A stretch of DNA of 6,767 nucleotides, taken from contig CAKPKU010000076.1 of assembly GCA_934167365.1 (NCBI GenBank), positions 1 through 6,767 on the forward strand, written 5' to 3'. Under the pieces are notes generated by a model that saw nothing but the letters and a program-made list of their open reading frames with translations, was not told where the DNA came from and did no database searches. Of the stretch, positions 1 through 6,554 are shown piece by piece. Each line of letters begins with the position of its first letter. Position 1 is the first letter of the stretch. The position numbers and the translations under genes were made by a program. Source of the stretch: an uncultured Clostridia bacterium. Its GTDB lineage: Bacteria; Bacillota; Clostridia; TANB77; CAG-508.

Positions 1-79
1 TACTTATATAGAATAAATTTTCTACTAAAAAATATTTGATAAAACTTAATTTCACACATAGCATAATTTAACTTTAACT

Positions 80-108
80 ATCATACACTACTTTCTTATC
101 ATATGCAA
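80..108 (-). promoter_or_regulatory. Weak candidate leftward promoter
   Basis: On the minus strand TTGCAT (103-108) is followed after exactly 17 bases by TATGAT (80-85), a 5/6 match to the -10 consensus. The -35 match is poor (3/6). It would fire toward the left edge, where no supported gene start is visible, so it may be chance in AT-rich DNA. Confidence 0.2.
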
Positions 109-147
109 CATTTTTCGTGCATCATAATTCGACAATTAATGTATACC

Positions 148-233
148 ACAATAGAGATTCTTAATATATAATAGTGAACCAACTTACTTTACTGATTATA
201 AGTACCATGCATATATATTTAGAATCTCATTGT
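148..233. repeat. Long imperfect inverted repeat, not terminator-like
   Basis: The arms are 148-170 and 212-233. Bases 154-170 pair with 212-228 at 16 of 17 positions (only 162/220 mismatched). After a single bulged A at 153, bases 148-152 pair with 229-233, giving 21 pairs in total. The 41-base centre (171-211) can form only a small extra ACTTA/TAAGT stem. Neither strand has a U-tract after the stem, so it is unlikely to be an intrinsic terminator. It could be a small MITE-like palindromic element, a 3' mRNA-stabilising structure or a structured RNA. An imperfect direct repeat lies outside the arms (AATGTATAC at 138-146, AATGATAC at 237-244). Confidence 0.6.
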
Positions 234-301
234 AAAAATGATACTTTTAACACATTAGAAAGATCTTGCTCTTTTCCTTTTGAAACAAACTAACCACATA
301 T

Positions 302-1447
302 TTACAGCTCTATAATATTTTCCCAAGGCAAGTTCTCCTTTCCAAAGTGTCCATAGTTAGTTATATTTTTATATATAGGTTTTTGCAAATCCAAATAATT
401 AATAATTCCGCGAGGTGTCAAATCAAATCTTTCGCTTATAATTTTTGAAATTTCCTCTTCCGGTATAATATTTGTATCAAATGTCTCAACACATATAGAC
501 ACAGGTTTTGCAACTCCTATAGCATATGATATTTGAATTTCACATCTTTTTGCTAATTTATTAGCCACTATATTTTTAGCTAAAAATCTAGCCATATATG
601 CTCCAGATCTATCAACTTTAGTAGGATCTTTACCAGAAAAAGCCCCTCCACCATGTCGTGCATATCCACCATATGTGTCAACTATAATCTTCCTACCTGT
701 TAATCCACTATCACCTAACGGTCCACCTATTACAAATCGCCCAGTGGGATTAATATAATATTTTGTTTTCTCATCTAACAAATTTTTAGGAACCACATAA
801 TCAATAACCTTTTCTTTTATATCCATTTTCAATTTTTCAAAAATTACATCTTCATTATGTTGTGAAGAAATAACAATAGTATCAATTCTAATTGGAACAT
901 CATTTTCATATTCCACAGTAACTTGAACTTTTCCATCAGGTCTCAAATAACCAATTATATTCTGTTTTCTAACATCTGACAGTCTTTTTGATAACTTATG
1001 TGCTAAATAAATAGGCATTGGCATAAAACTTTCTGTTTCATCACAGGCATAACCAAACATCATCCCTTGATCACCAGCTCCTTCTGAATCCACACTATTT
1101 CCTGCTTTACTTTCAAATGATTCATTAACACCTATTGCAATATCAGGAGACTGCTTTGAAATATTTATATATATTTTACAATTTTTATAATCAATATCTG
1201 TTTCAGAATTGTCATACCCAACTTCTTTTATTGCATTTCTTACAATTGATTCAATATTTATATTTTTAGCAGTAGAGCTTATTTCTCCAGTTAGAATAAT
1301 TGCCCCTTTACTTGCAACTGTCTCACATGCCACTCTAGCATTTTTGTCTTGCTCTAAATATGCATCTAAAATGCTATCTGAAATATAATCACAAAGCTTA
1401 TCAGGATGTCCTTCTGTAACACTTTCTGATGTAAATAATTTTTTCAT
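302..1447 (-). CDS. metK: S-adenosylmethionine synthetase (methionine adenosyltransferase)
   Basis: This enzyme joins ATP and L-methionine to make S-adenosylmethionine, releasing phosphate and pyrophosphate. It is cytosolic and works as an oligomer in this family. The 381-residue product is full length (E. coli MetK is 384). The family hallmarks are all present: FTSESVTEGHPDKLCD at 5-20, with the catalytic-site His14, Asp16 and Lys17; GAGDQG at 123-128; the phosphate-binding loop GGGAFSGKDPTKVDRSGAY at 266-284; and the C-terminal TNYGHFGKENLPWE at 363-376. The ATG at 1447 is preceded by AGAGG seven bases upstream, and the homology begins right at the N-terminus. The gene has its own promoter and stands 189 bases after the cupin gene, separated from it by a terminator. 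No frameshift or missing catalytic residue is seen. The identification is secure. Confidence 0.98.
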   Translation of the reverse strand: MKKLFTSESVTEGHPDKLCDYISDSILDAYLEQDKNARVACETVASKGAIILTGEISSTAKNINIESIVRNAIKEVGYDNSETDIDYKNCKIYINISKQSPDIAIGVNESFESKAGNSVDSEGAGDQGMMFGYACDETESFMPMPIYLAHKLSKRLSDVRKQNIIGYLRPDGKVQVTVEYENDVPIRIDTIVISSQHNEDVIFEKLKMDIKEKVIDYVVPKNLLDEKTKYYINPTGRFVIGGPLGDSGLTGRKIIVDTYGGYARHGGGAFSGKDPTKVDRSGAYMARFLAKNIVANKLAKRCEIQISYAIGVAKPVSICVETFDTNIIPEEEISKIISERFDLTPRGIINYLDLQKPIYKNITNYGHFGKENLPWENIIEL

Positions 1448-1484
1448 ATGTATACCTCTTTTCTATAAAAACTAATTCAATCTT

Positions 1485-1493
1485 ATTATAACA
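1485..1493 (-). promoter_or_regulatory. metK promoter, extended -10 (TGTTATAAT)
   Basis: On the minus strand a perfect TATAAT (1485-1490) is preceded by TG plus one base (1492-1493), an extended -10 element. The -35 region is weak (AAAACA at 1509-1514), which is tolerated with extended -10 promoters. Transcription would start near 1478, giving a leader of about 30 bases. A second TATAAT at 1517-1522 lacks both a -35 and a correctly spaced TG. The short leader leaves no room for an S-box or SMK-box riboswitch. Confidence 0.5.
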
Positions 1494-1535
1494 TTCATTT
1501 ATATTTTATGTTTTACATTATACATAAATTTATAC

Positions 1536-1595
1536 AAAAAATGAGAATATATCCAATCCAATATCATTAATTATATAGCATTGAAATATATTCTC
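1536..1595 (-). terminator. Intrinsic terminator after the cupin gene
   Basis: A perfect 10-bp inverted repeat (1543-1552 with 1586-1595) is extended inside by a 4-bp stem (1554-1557 with 1580-1583) across a small bulge. On the minus strand it is followed by A and six T residues (1541-1536). It begins about 40 bases after the cupin stop codon. The stem is AU-rich and the loop long, so it is of moderate strength. It separates the cupin transcript from the metK promoter. Confidence 0.55.
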
Positions 1596-1636
1596 TTTTA
1601 ATTTTATATTAAATTTTTAAAATCTAGATACAAATA

Positions 1637-2098
1637 TTATTCAACTTTTCTCTTATGTATAGTTCCTTTTTTATGTTGAGGTGGAGCATAAATAGAAAAT
1701 AATTTTAATGGTGTTTCTCCTATATTTATAACATTATGCCACTTTCCAGCAGGAACTATTGCTACAGTTCCTGAGTCTAATTTGCTTTTATATTCAGACA
1801 TACTTTGATTATTTCCCATAAGAATCATTCCATTACCGCTAACAACCATAAAAAATTGATCAACATTTTGATGAATTTCAGTTCCAATAGATTCTTTAGG
1901 ATTTATACACATTAAAGTGAGTTGAAGATTATTACCAGTCCATAGCGCTGTTCTAAAATTTTCATTATTTATTACTATTTTATTTAAATCAGCAGAAAAG
2001 AACTCATTACCATAATCACGAACACCAGCATAATCAATATTATTAGATATGTTACTTGCCATATGAAATTTATTATAATTTCTATAAATTCTATTCAT
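1637..2098 (-). CDS. Small single-domain cupin protein
   Basis: The 153-residue product is a single beta-barrel cupin with no signal peptide, so it is probably cytosolic. Cupin motif 2 is textbook: G110, P116, G118, H121 and N125 in GTVAIVPAGKWHNVIN. Motif 1 is the variant IGTEIHQNVDQFFMVVSG (71-88): His76 is kept, the usual second His is Asn78, and DQF (80-82) stands where the rest of the motif is expected. This HPxxDQF-like form, with a C-terminal YAPPQHKKGTIHK (137-149), is what I recall from a widespread family of short cupins often labelled 'cupin domain-containing' or loosely 'mannose-6-phosphate isomerase-like'. The substrate is unknown, and a sugar isomerase role should not be assumed. 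The ATG at 2098 follows a good AGGAAGGA ribosome site (2107-2114). The gene appears monocistronic, with its own promoter and terminator. Confidence 0.9.
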   Translation of the reverse strand: MNRIYRNYNKFHMASNISNNIDYAGVRDYGNEFFSADLNKIVINNENFRTALWTGNNLQLTLMCINPKESIGTEIHQNVDQFFMVVSGNGMILMGNNQSMSEYKSKLDSGTVAIVPAGKWHNVINIGETPLKLFSIYAPPQHKKGTIHKRKVE

Positions 2099-2122
2099 AA
2101 TATCAATCCTTCCTATCTTTTT

Positions 2123-2128
2123 ATTATA
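2123..2128 (-). promoter_or_regulatory. Candidate -10 box of the cupin gene
   Basis: A perfect TATAAT on the minus strand lies about 25 bases upstream of the cupin ATG and just before its ribosome site, implying a very short leader starting near 2116. There is no good -35 at 17-18 bases; that position overlaps the direct repeat at 2137-2181, which suggests activator or repressor control. Similar AT-rich -10-like strings occur in the repeats, so the exact start is uncertain. Confidence 0.4.
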
Positions 2129-2136
2129 ATATGCTA

Positions 2137-2181
2137 AATATTCATAATATGTTCTTTTAATATCTTATAATATGTTAGATT
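2137..2181. repeat. Tandem 22-23 bp direct repeat upstream of the cupin promoter
   Basis: Two adjacent units (2137-2158 and 2159-2181) share AATAT, then TTCATAATATGTT or CTTATAATATGTT, then a T-rich tail. The core ATAATATG (CATATTAT on the minus strand) occurs three times: 2126-2133, 2144-2151 and 2167-2174. Spacings are 18 and 23 bases, and the third copy overlaps the candidate -10 box. The first unit also holds a small dyad, ATATT-CAT-AATAT (2138-2150). This could be an operator array, or simple slippage duplication in AT-rich DNA. Confidence 0.5.
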
Positions 2182-2350
2182 AACCTATATAAATCTAATT
2201 TTTGCTTATACAAAATCTTCCTTTGAAAATAAAGTATCCCTATTTTCACTTTGGAACTCGAAACTTAAAATTTCTAATAGGAAATTATATTTTAAAAAAT
2301 ATTAAATAAATTAAATTTACCTACCTATGTATAGAAATTTTCTATTATAT
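2182..2350. other. Intergenic stretch with a possible decayed frame
   Basis: No gene is called here. Only minor hairpins are seen: TTAGATT/AATCTAA at 2175-2181 and 2192-2198, and GAAAATA/TATTTTC at 2225-2231 and 2241-2247. A minus-strand frame without a start codon (2301-2206) reads with unusually protein-like content, including EFQSENRDTLFSKEDFV, and may be a remnant of a lost gene. This is not certain. Confidence 0.4.
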
Positions 2351-2397
2351 AAAAAAACATAATTAAAGCACGCAATATGCTTTAATTATGTTTTTTT
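2351..2397 (-). terminator. Strong bidirectional terminator of the ABC exporter operon
   Basis: This is a perfect 20-bp inverted repeat. Arm 2351-2370 pairs with 2378-2397 around a 7-base loop. A 13-bp mixed core (CATAATTAAAGCA with TGCTTTAATTATG) is flanked by an A7 and a T7 tract, so it works on either strand. On the minus strand the arm starts at the last base of the exporter stop codon (2397-2399), so termination directly follows the operon. No plus-strand gene ends here. Confidence 0.92.
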
Positions 2398-4766
2398 TAT
2401 AATTCAAATTGAGAGTTATATAAATCAGCATAAAATCCTTTTTTCTCAATTAGCTCTTCATGATTTCCTTGTTCAATAATATTACCATCTTTCATAACAA
2501 GAATTAAATCTGCATTTTTTATTGTAGATAATCTATGTGCTATAATAAATGAAGTTTTACCTTTTGTTAGTTTATCCATAGCTTCTTGAACAAGCTCTTC
2601 TGTTCTTGTATCAACATTTGATGTAGCTTCATCTAATATTAATAACGGCGAATCTTCTACCATACCTCTTGCAATAGTAAGTAGTTGCCTTTGACCTGCA
2701 GATACACTATCATTATCAGAAATTTGAGAATCGTAACCATGTGGTAATGTTTTTATAAAATGATTTAATCCAACCTCTTTACAAACCTCCACTACTCTCT
2801 CATCAGAAACATGTGGTCTATTGTAAATTATATTTTCCTTAATAGTTCCATTAAATAGCCATGTATCTTGTAAAACCATAGTAAATAATTCATGTATATT
2901 TTCACGAGAAAGTTCACTAATTGGTACTCCATCTATTTTAATTGCTCCTGAATTAATTTCATAAAATTTCATTAAGAGATTTACCATTGTTGTTTTACCA
3001 GCACCAGTTGGTCCAACAATAGCAATTTTTTGTCCTGGATTTGCGACAGCCGTAAAATTCTTAATTGTAGGTTTATCATTGTTATCATATTGAAAAACAA
3101 CATCACAAAATTCAACTTTACCTTTAACAGTTGATTTATCTAATTTTTTAGTAATATTATTTTGACTACTCATCTCTTCTTCATCAACAAATTCAAAAAC
3201 ACGTTCACTTGCTGCTGCTGTTGATTGCAATGATGTCATTGCTTGAGCTATTTGTGCTAATGGTGATGTAAATAATCTTACATAACTTATAAAAGCCACA
3301 ATAACGCCAAAAGATATTTTACCATTCATAGTAAGTAATGCTCCAACAATACATACAGCTACATATCCAAAATTTCCTATAAACATCATCATTGGTTGCA
3401 TTAATCCAGACAAAAACTGACTTTTTTTATTACTTTCACAAACTTTTTTATTAAACTCATCAAATTCCTTATCTGCTTTTTTCTTTCCATTATACACTTT
3501 AACAACATTTAATCCAGAATAAATTTCCTCAATATGACCGTTTAAATTTCCAAGCTCTGTTTGTCTAGCAACAAAATACTTTTGAGAATTTTTCAAAATT
3601 CCAATCATTCCCAAAAATCCTATAAGACTTGAACCTATTGCGGTAAATGCCATAATCCAATTTGTATAAAACATCATAACTATTGTACCAACAAACAAAG
3701 TAGTTGCACTTACTAATGTAGCAAGTGATTGGTTCATTGATTGTGCAATTGTATCAACATCATTTGTAACCCTTGATAATAAATCTCCTGTTTGATGTCT
3801 ATCAAAATATTTTAATGGTAATTTATTAATTTTTTCAGATATTCGTGTTCGTAACTTTTTTGCAAATTTATTTGCAACTGTTGTCATACTAATAGATTGT
3901 ATATATGTACATAAAGCACTACATAAATATATAATAACTAAAAATAATGCCATTGACTTGATTTTATCTATATTCATTACTGGTTTTATAACATTTTTAA
4001 CTGATTGTGGCATTTCTTCTACTAATCTATAAAAAGCATTTGGATCAGCATCTTTATCAACTTTACTCATTTTTTCTAAAAAAACATATTGATCATCAGT
4101 AGATATTTTTTCGCCATTTATATCAAGCTCTTTAAATAAAATATTTTTATATTTTTCAGGAATTAACTTATTATTATTTTCGCTTTCAGATGTAACCATT
4201 GTTTTTAATAATTGAATTTTTTCTTCTGAAGTGATTTCTTCTTCATTATATACTGAACTTGGTAGTAAAATTTTTAGAGTCTCATCTGATAAACTTAATA
4301 CATCTTTAATTAAATTTTTCATGCTATCCTGACTAGTTTTATTCTCTACATATTTATTCAAAGCTTCTTGCAACTTTTCTTTATCTTCTTTTGATACTGT
4401 TTGAGAGCTCATAACATTTGAAAAAGATTGTTGTAATGAAGAAAAATCAATTATATTTGTAATTGAATCAGTCATATTAACTGAAATTTTATTAGTTATT
4501 TCTTTAAGATTATCTTGCTTAATTACCAAACCCATTGATATTTCATCTGTTAAATCTGATAATCTATTTGGTGCAGATATTGATAATATAGATCCTATTA
4601 TAGCCAAAATTAAAGAAAACATTATTAATGATTTATATCCATGTAATTCACTAAATAATCTCTTAATAGCACTTTTAAAATCTTTTGCCTTTTCTCCTGC
4701 TGTCGCCATAGGACCATGACCCATTGGACCTTTTTTATGCATATTTGATTCATTATTATTAGCCAT
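2397..4766 (-). CDS. ABC exporter subunit with large extracellular domain (BmrD/LmrD-like)
   Basis: This is the larger half of a heterodimeric ABC exporter: six membrane helices plus a C-terminal ATPase, 789 residues. I start it at ATG 4766, which has a perfect AAAGGAGGAG site; an in-frame ATG at 4820 only extends into the previous gene. The N-terminus is Met/Gly/His-rich (HKKGPMGHGPMA). TM1 is at about 47-65, followed by a hydrophilic extracellular insertion of about 200 residues (66-269), then TM2 at about 270-292 and the remaining helices up to about 500. ATPase motifs: A-loop Tyr560, Walker A GPTGAGKT (585-592), Q-loop Gln633, signature SAGQ (689-692, not the usual SGGQ), Walker B LLILDE with catalytic Glu713, D-loop SNVD (716-719), switch His744. 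This is the partner that supplies the catalytic Walker B site, as in TM288, LmrD and BmrD. The substrate is unknown; multidrug, lipid or peptide export are all possible. Confidence 0.93.
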   Translation of the reverse strand: MANNNESNMHKKGPMGHGPMATAGEKAKDFKSAIKRLFSELHGYKSLIMFSLILAIIGSILSISAPNRLSDLTDEISMGLVIKQDNLKEITNKISVNMTDSITNIIDFSSLQQSFSNVMSSQTVSKEDKEKLQEALNKYVENKTSQDSMKNLIKDVLSLSDETLKILLPSSVYNEEEITSEEKIQLLKTMVTSESENNNKLIPEKYKNILFKELDINGEKISTDDQYVFLEKMSKVDKDADPNAFYRLVEEMPQSVKNVIKPVMNIDKIKSMALFLVIIYLCSALCTYIQSISMTTVANKFAKKLRTRISEKINKLPLKYFDRHQTGDLLSRVTNDVDTIAQSMNQSLATLVSATTLFVGTIVMMFYTNWIMAFTAIGSSLIGFLGMIGILKNSQKYFVARQTELGNLNGHIEEIYSGLNVVKVYNGKKKADKEFDEFNKKVCESNKKSQFLSGLMQPMMMFIGNFGYVAVCIVGALLTMNGKISFGVIVAFISYVRLFTSPLAQIAQAMTSLQSTAAASERVFEFVDEEEMSSQNNITKKLDKSTVKGKVEFCDVVFQYDNNDKPTIKNFTAVANPGQKIAIVGPTGAGKTTMVNLLMKFYEINSGAIKIDGVPISELSRENIHELFTMVLQDTWLFNGTIKENIIYNRPHVSDERVVEVCKEVGLNHFIKTLPHGYDSQISDNDSVSAGQRQLLTIARGMVEDSPLLILDEATSNVDTRTEELVQEAMDKLTKGKTSFIIAHRLSTIKNADLILVMKDGNIIEQGNHEELIEKKGFYADLYNSQFEL

Positions 4767-6522
4767 TTTCCAACTCCTCCTTTGACAACTGAGATAACGC
4801 GATTTGCTTATACACTTCACAATTTTTTAATAATTCTTTATGTGTTCCCATACCAGCAATTACACCTTCATCTAAAACTATAATTTTATCTGCATTCATT
4901 ATAGTTCCTATTCTTTGGGCTACTATTAAATTTGTGGCATCTTTTGTATATTTTTTTAGCTCTTTTCTTAAAACATAATCAGTTTTATAGTCTAAAGCTG
5001 AAAAACTGTCATCAAAAATATAAATTTCTGGATCTCTTGCTATTGCTCTTGCTATTGCAAGTCTCTGTTTTTGACCACCAGATACATTTGTACCCCCTTG
5101 GGCAATATGAGTATTGTATTTATCGTCCATTTTTTCAACAAACTCTTTTCCTTGTGCTACTTCAATAGCTTTAATTACCTTATCTTCTGTTATTTCACCT
5201 TTTCCATTATCACCATATGCTACATTTGAGTTAACAGTACCGTTAAACATAACAGCTTTTTGAGGTACATAACCTATTTTATTATACAAAACATCTGATT
5301 TATAATCTTTTACATTTACTCCATCAACTAATATTTCGCCTTCAGTTGCATCATAAAATCTTGGAACAAGATTAATTAAAGTTGACTTTCCACTTCCAGT
5401 TGAACCAATAAAGGCAACAGTTTCTCCTTTATTTGCTTTAAATGATATATTTTTTAATAAATATTCATCTGCATCAGGATATTTAAATGATACATTTTTA
5501 AATTCAACTGTTCCACGCTCTTTTGTTAAATCTTCATTCATTTTTCCATCTTTTATTGTTACATCAGTATCTAAAACTTCATTAATACGTTTGGCAGAAA
5601 CCTGTGCTCTAGGTAACATCATAAATATCATTGCTAATATTAAAAAAGACATTATTACTTGCATAGCATATGAACTAAATACAACCATATTACCAAATAT
5701 CTCGATTTTATCGAACATTAATGCATCTCTTATTAAAAATGCACCTACAAAATATATAGCTAGAGTTAATCCATACAAAACTGTATACATTACAGGTTGC
5801 ATAACTGCAAATGTTTTTTGGTTAAACATTTGTTGATTAGTTAATTTAGTATTAACATCCTCAAATTTATTTTCTTGATATTGTTCTGCATTAAAAGCTC
5901 TTACTACACGAATACCATTTAAATTTTCACGAGTTACATTGTTTATATTATCTGTAAGTTTTTGAACAATTTTAAATTTAGGCATTACAATAATAAATAA
6001 TACTAAAATTACAAATAATAACACAAGTACTGCAACACCTGTTATAACACTCCATTGCCAACCTTTATCCAATATTTTTGTTATAGCCCACACCGCTGTT
6101 ATTGGTGCTTTTATAAGTAACTGTAATCCCATTGCTATTAACATTTCTACTTGGGTTATATCATTTGTTGTTCTTGTTATCAAACTACTTGTTGAAAATT
6201 GTTTTACTTCACTCATTGCCAAACTTTGAACTTTATCAAATAATTTTTTTCTGACATACATAGAAAAATTAGATGCAATACCAGCAACAAAAAAACCAAC
6301 CATGACTGCTGAAATAAGACTTCCAAAAGCACATGCTAGCATATATCCACCATTTTTTAGTATTTCATTCATTTGACTACCTTCTGTTTGAACAAGTACA
6401 GTTATTTGAGACATATAATCTGGCATTTTTAGTTCAAGCCATACCTGTATAATAATTAATACTAAACAAATAATGGCTAATAGCCATTCTTTTTTCGTTA
6501 AATTCTTTAATAGTTTTATCAT
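4759..6522 (-). CDS. ABC exporter subunit with degenerate ATP site (BmrC/LmrC-like)
   Basis: This is the first gene of the exporter operon. The 587-residue half-transporter is in the inner membrane, with six helices (about 12-30, 58-81, 130-150, 155-180, 245-266 and 275-302) and a C-terminal ATPase from about 335. Motifs: A-loop Tyr348, Walker A GSTGSGKST (373-381), Q-loop Gln421, canonical signature SGGQ (481-484), Walker B IYIFDD with Asp505 in place of the catalytic Glu, D-loop SALD (508-511), and a switch loop IVAQR in which Gln536 replaces His. Asp and Gln at these two positions mark the degenerate-site partner in heterodimeric exporters such as TM287, LmrC and BmrC. Its normal SGGQ completes the active site of the partner. 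The ATG at 6522 has AAAGGAT nine bases upstream. No MarR-type regulator gene is present in the window. Confidence 0.94.
   Translation of the reverse strand: MIKLLKNLTKKEWLLAIICLVLIIIQVWLELKMPDYMSQITVLVQTEGSQMNEILKNGGYMLACAFGSLISAVMVGFFVAGIASNFSMYVRKKLFDKVQSLAMSEVKQFSTSSLITRTTNDITQVEMLIAMGLQLLIKAPITAVWAITKILDKGWQWSVITGVAVLVLLFVILVLFIIVMPKFKIVQKLTDNINNVTRENLNGIRVVRAFNAEQYQENKFEDVNTKLTNQQMFNQKTFAVMQPVMYTVLYGLTLAIYFVGAFLIRDALMFDKIEIFGNMVVFSSYAMQVIMSFLILAMIFMMLPRAQVSAKRINEVLDTDVTIKDGKMNEDLTKERGTVEFKNVSFKYPDADEYLLKNISFKANKGETVAFIGSTGSGKSTLINLVPRFYDATEGEILVDGVNVKDYKSDVLYNKIGYVPQKAVMFNGTVNSNVAYGDNGKGEITEDKVIKAIEVAQGKEFVEKMDDKYNTHIAQGGTNVSGGQKQRLAIARAIARDPEIYIFDDSFSALDYKTDYVLRKELKKYTKDATNLIVAQRIGTIMNADKIIVLDEGVIAGMGTHKELLKNCEVYKQIALSQLSKEELENG
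4774..4783 (-). promoter_or_regulatory. Strong ribosome site that fixes the start of the 789-residue subunit
   Basis: AAAGGAGGAG on the minus strand lies nine bases before ATG 4766. It is encoded inside the upstream gene, where AAG GAG GAG specify Lys581-Glu582-Glu583. The two genes then overlap in ATGGCTAA (4766-4759), so the downstream subunit is probably translationally coupled to the upstream one. This supports ATG 4766 over the in-frame ATG at 4820. Confidence 0.9.
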
Positions 6523-6554
6523 AGCTTCTATCCTTTCTAAAAAATACTTGTTTT

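Larger units (their letters stand above)
1..301. other. Non-coding region downstream of metK
   Basis: No convincing gene is seen in these 301 bases on either strand, and no tRNA or rRNA signature. The region is AT-rich and contains a large imperfect inverted repeat (148-233, listed separately), a weak 9-pair hairpin (96-107 with 118-127) and a weak leftward promoter-like pair. There is no clear U-tract terminator for metK, so its transcript may run into this region or end outside the window. A minus-strand frame starting with ATG at 64 stays open to the window edge for 21 codons but has no ribosome site, so I do not call it. Confidence 0.6.

Noticed and set aside
103..171. Short plus-strand ORF MQHFSCIIIRQLMYTTIEIL...
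   Set aside because: It is only 22 codons, has no ribosome site, and its 3' end lies inside the inverted repeat; best seen as chance.
240..301. Terminator directly after metK
   Set aside because: Only a 5-bp A/U-only hairpin (around 233-250) and a bulged GAAAGA/TCTTTTC stem are present, neither followed by a U-tract on the minus strand.
1448..1636. SAM riboswitch in front of metK
   Set aside because: No S-box or SMK-box conserved core is visible. The one hairpin present (1543-1595) ends in a U-tract suited to terminating the cupin transcript, and the metK promoter lies after it.
4767..4820. N-terminal extension of the larger exporter subunit to ATG 4820
   Set aside because: The 18 extra codons overlap the 3' end of the upstream gene. 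ATG 4766 has an ideal ribosome site, and the conserved-looking N-terminus begins there.
4932..5168. Plus-strand open frame of 78 codons
   Set aside because: It lies wholly opposite the conserved ATPase domain of the 587-residue exporter subunit, has a low-complexity leucine run and no ribosome site; it is a shadow of the real gene.
5591..5836. Plus-strand open frame of 81 codons
   Set aside because: It is antisense to the membrane domain of the same subunit, with no ribosome site or recognisable family features.
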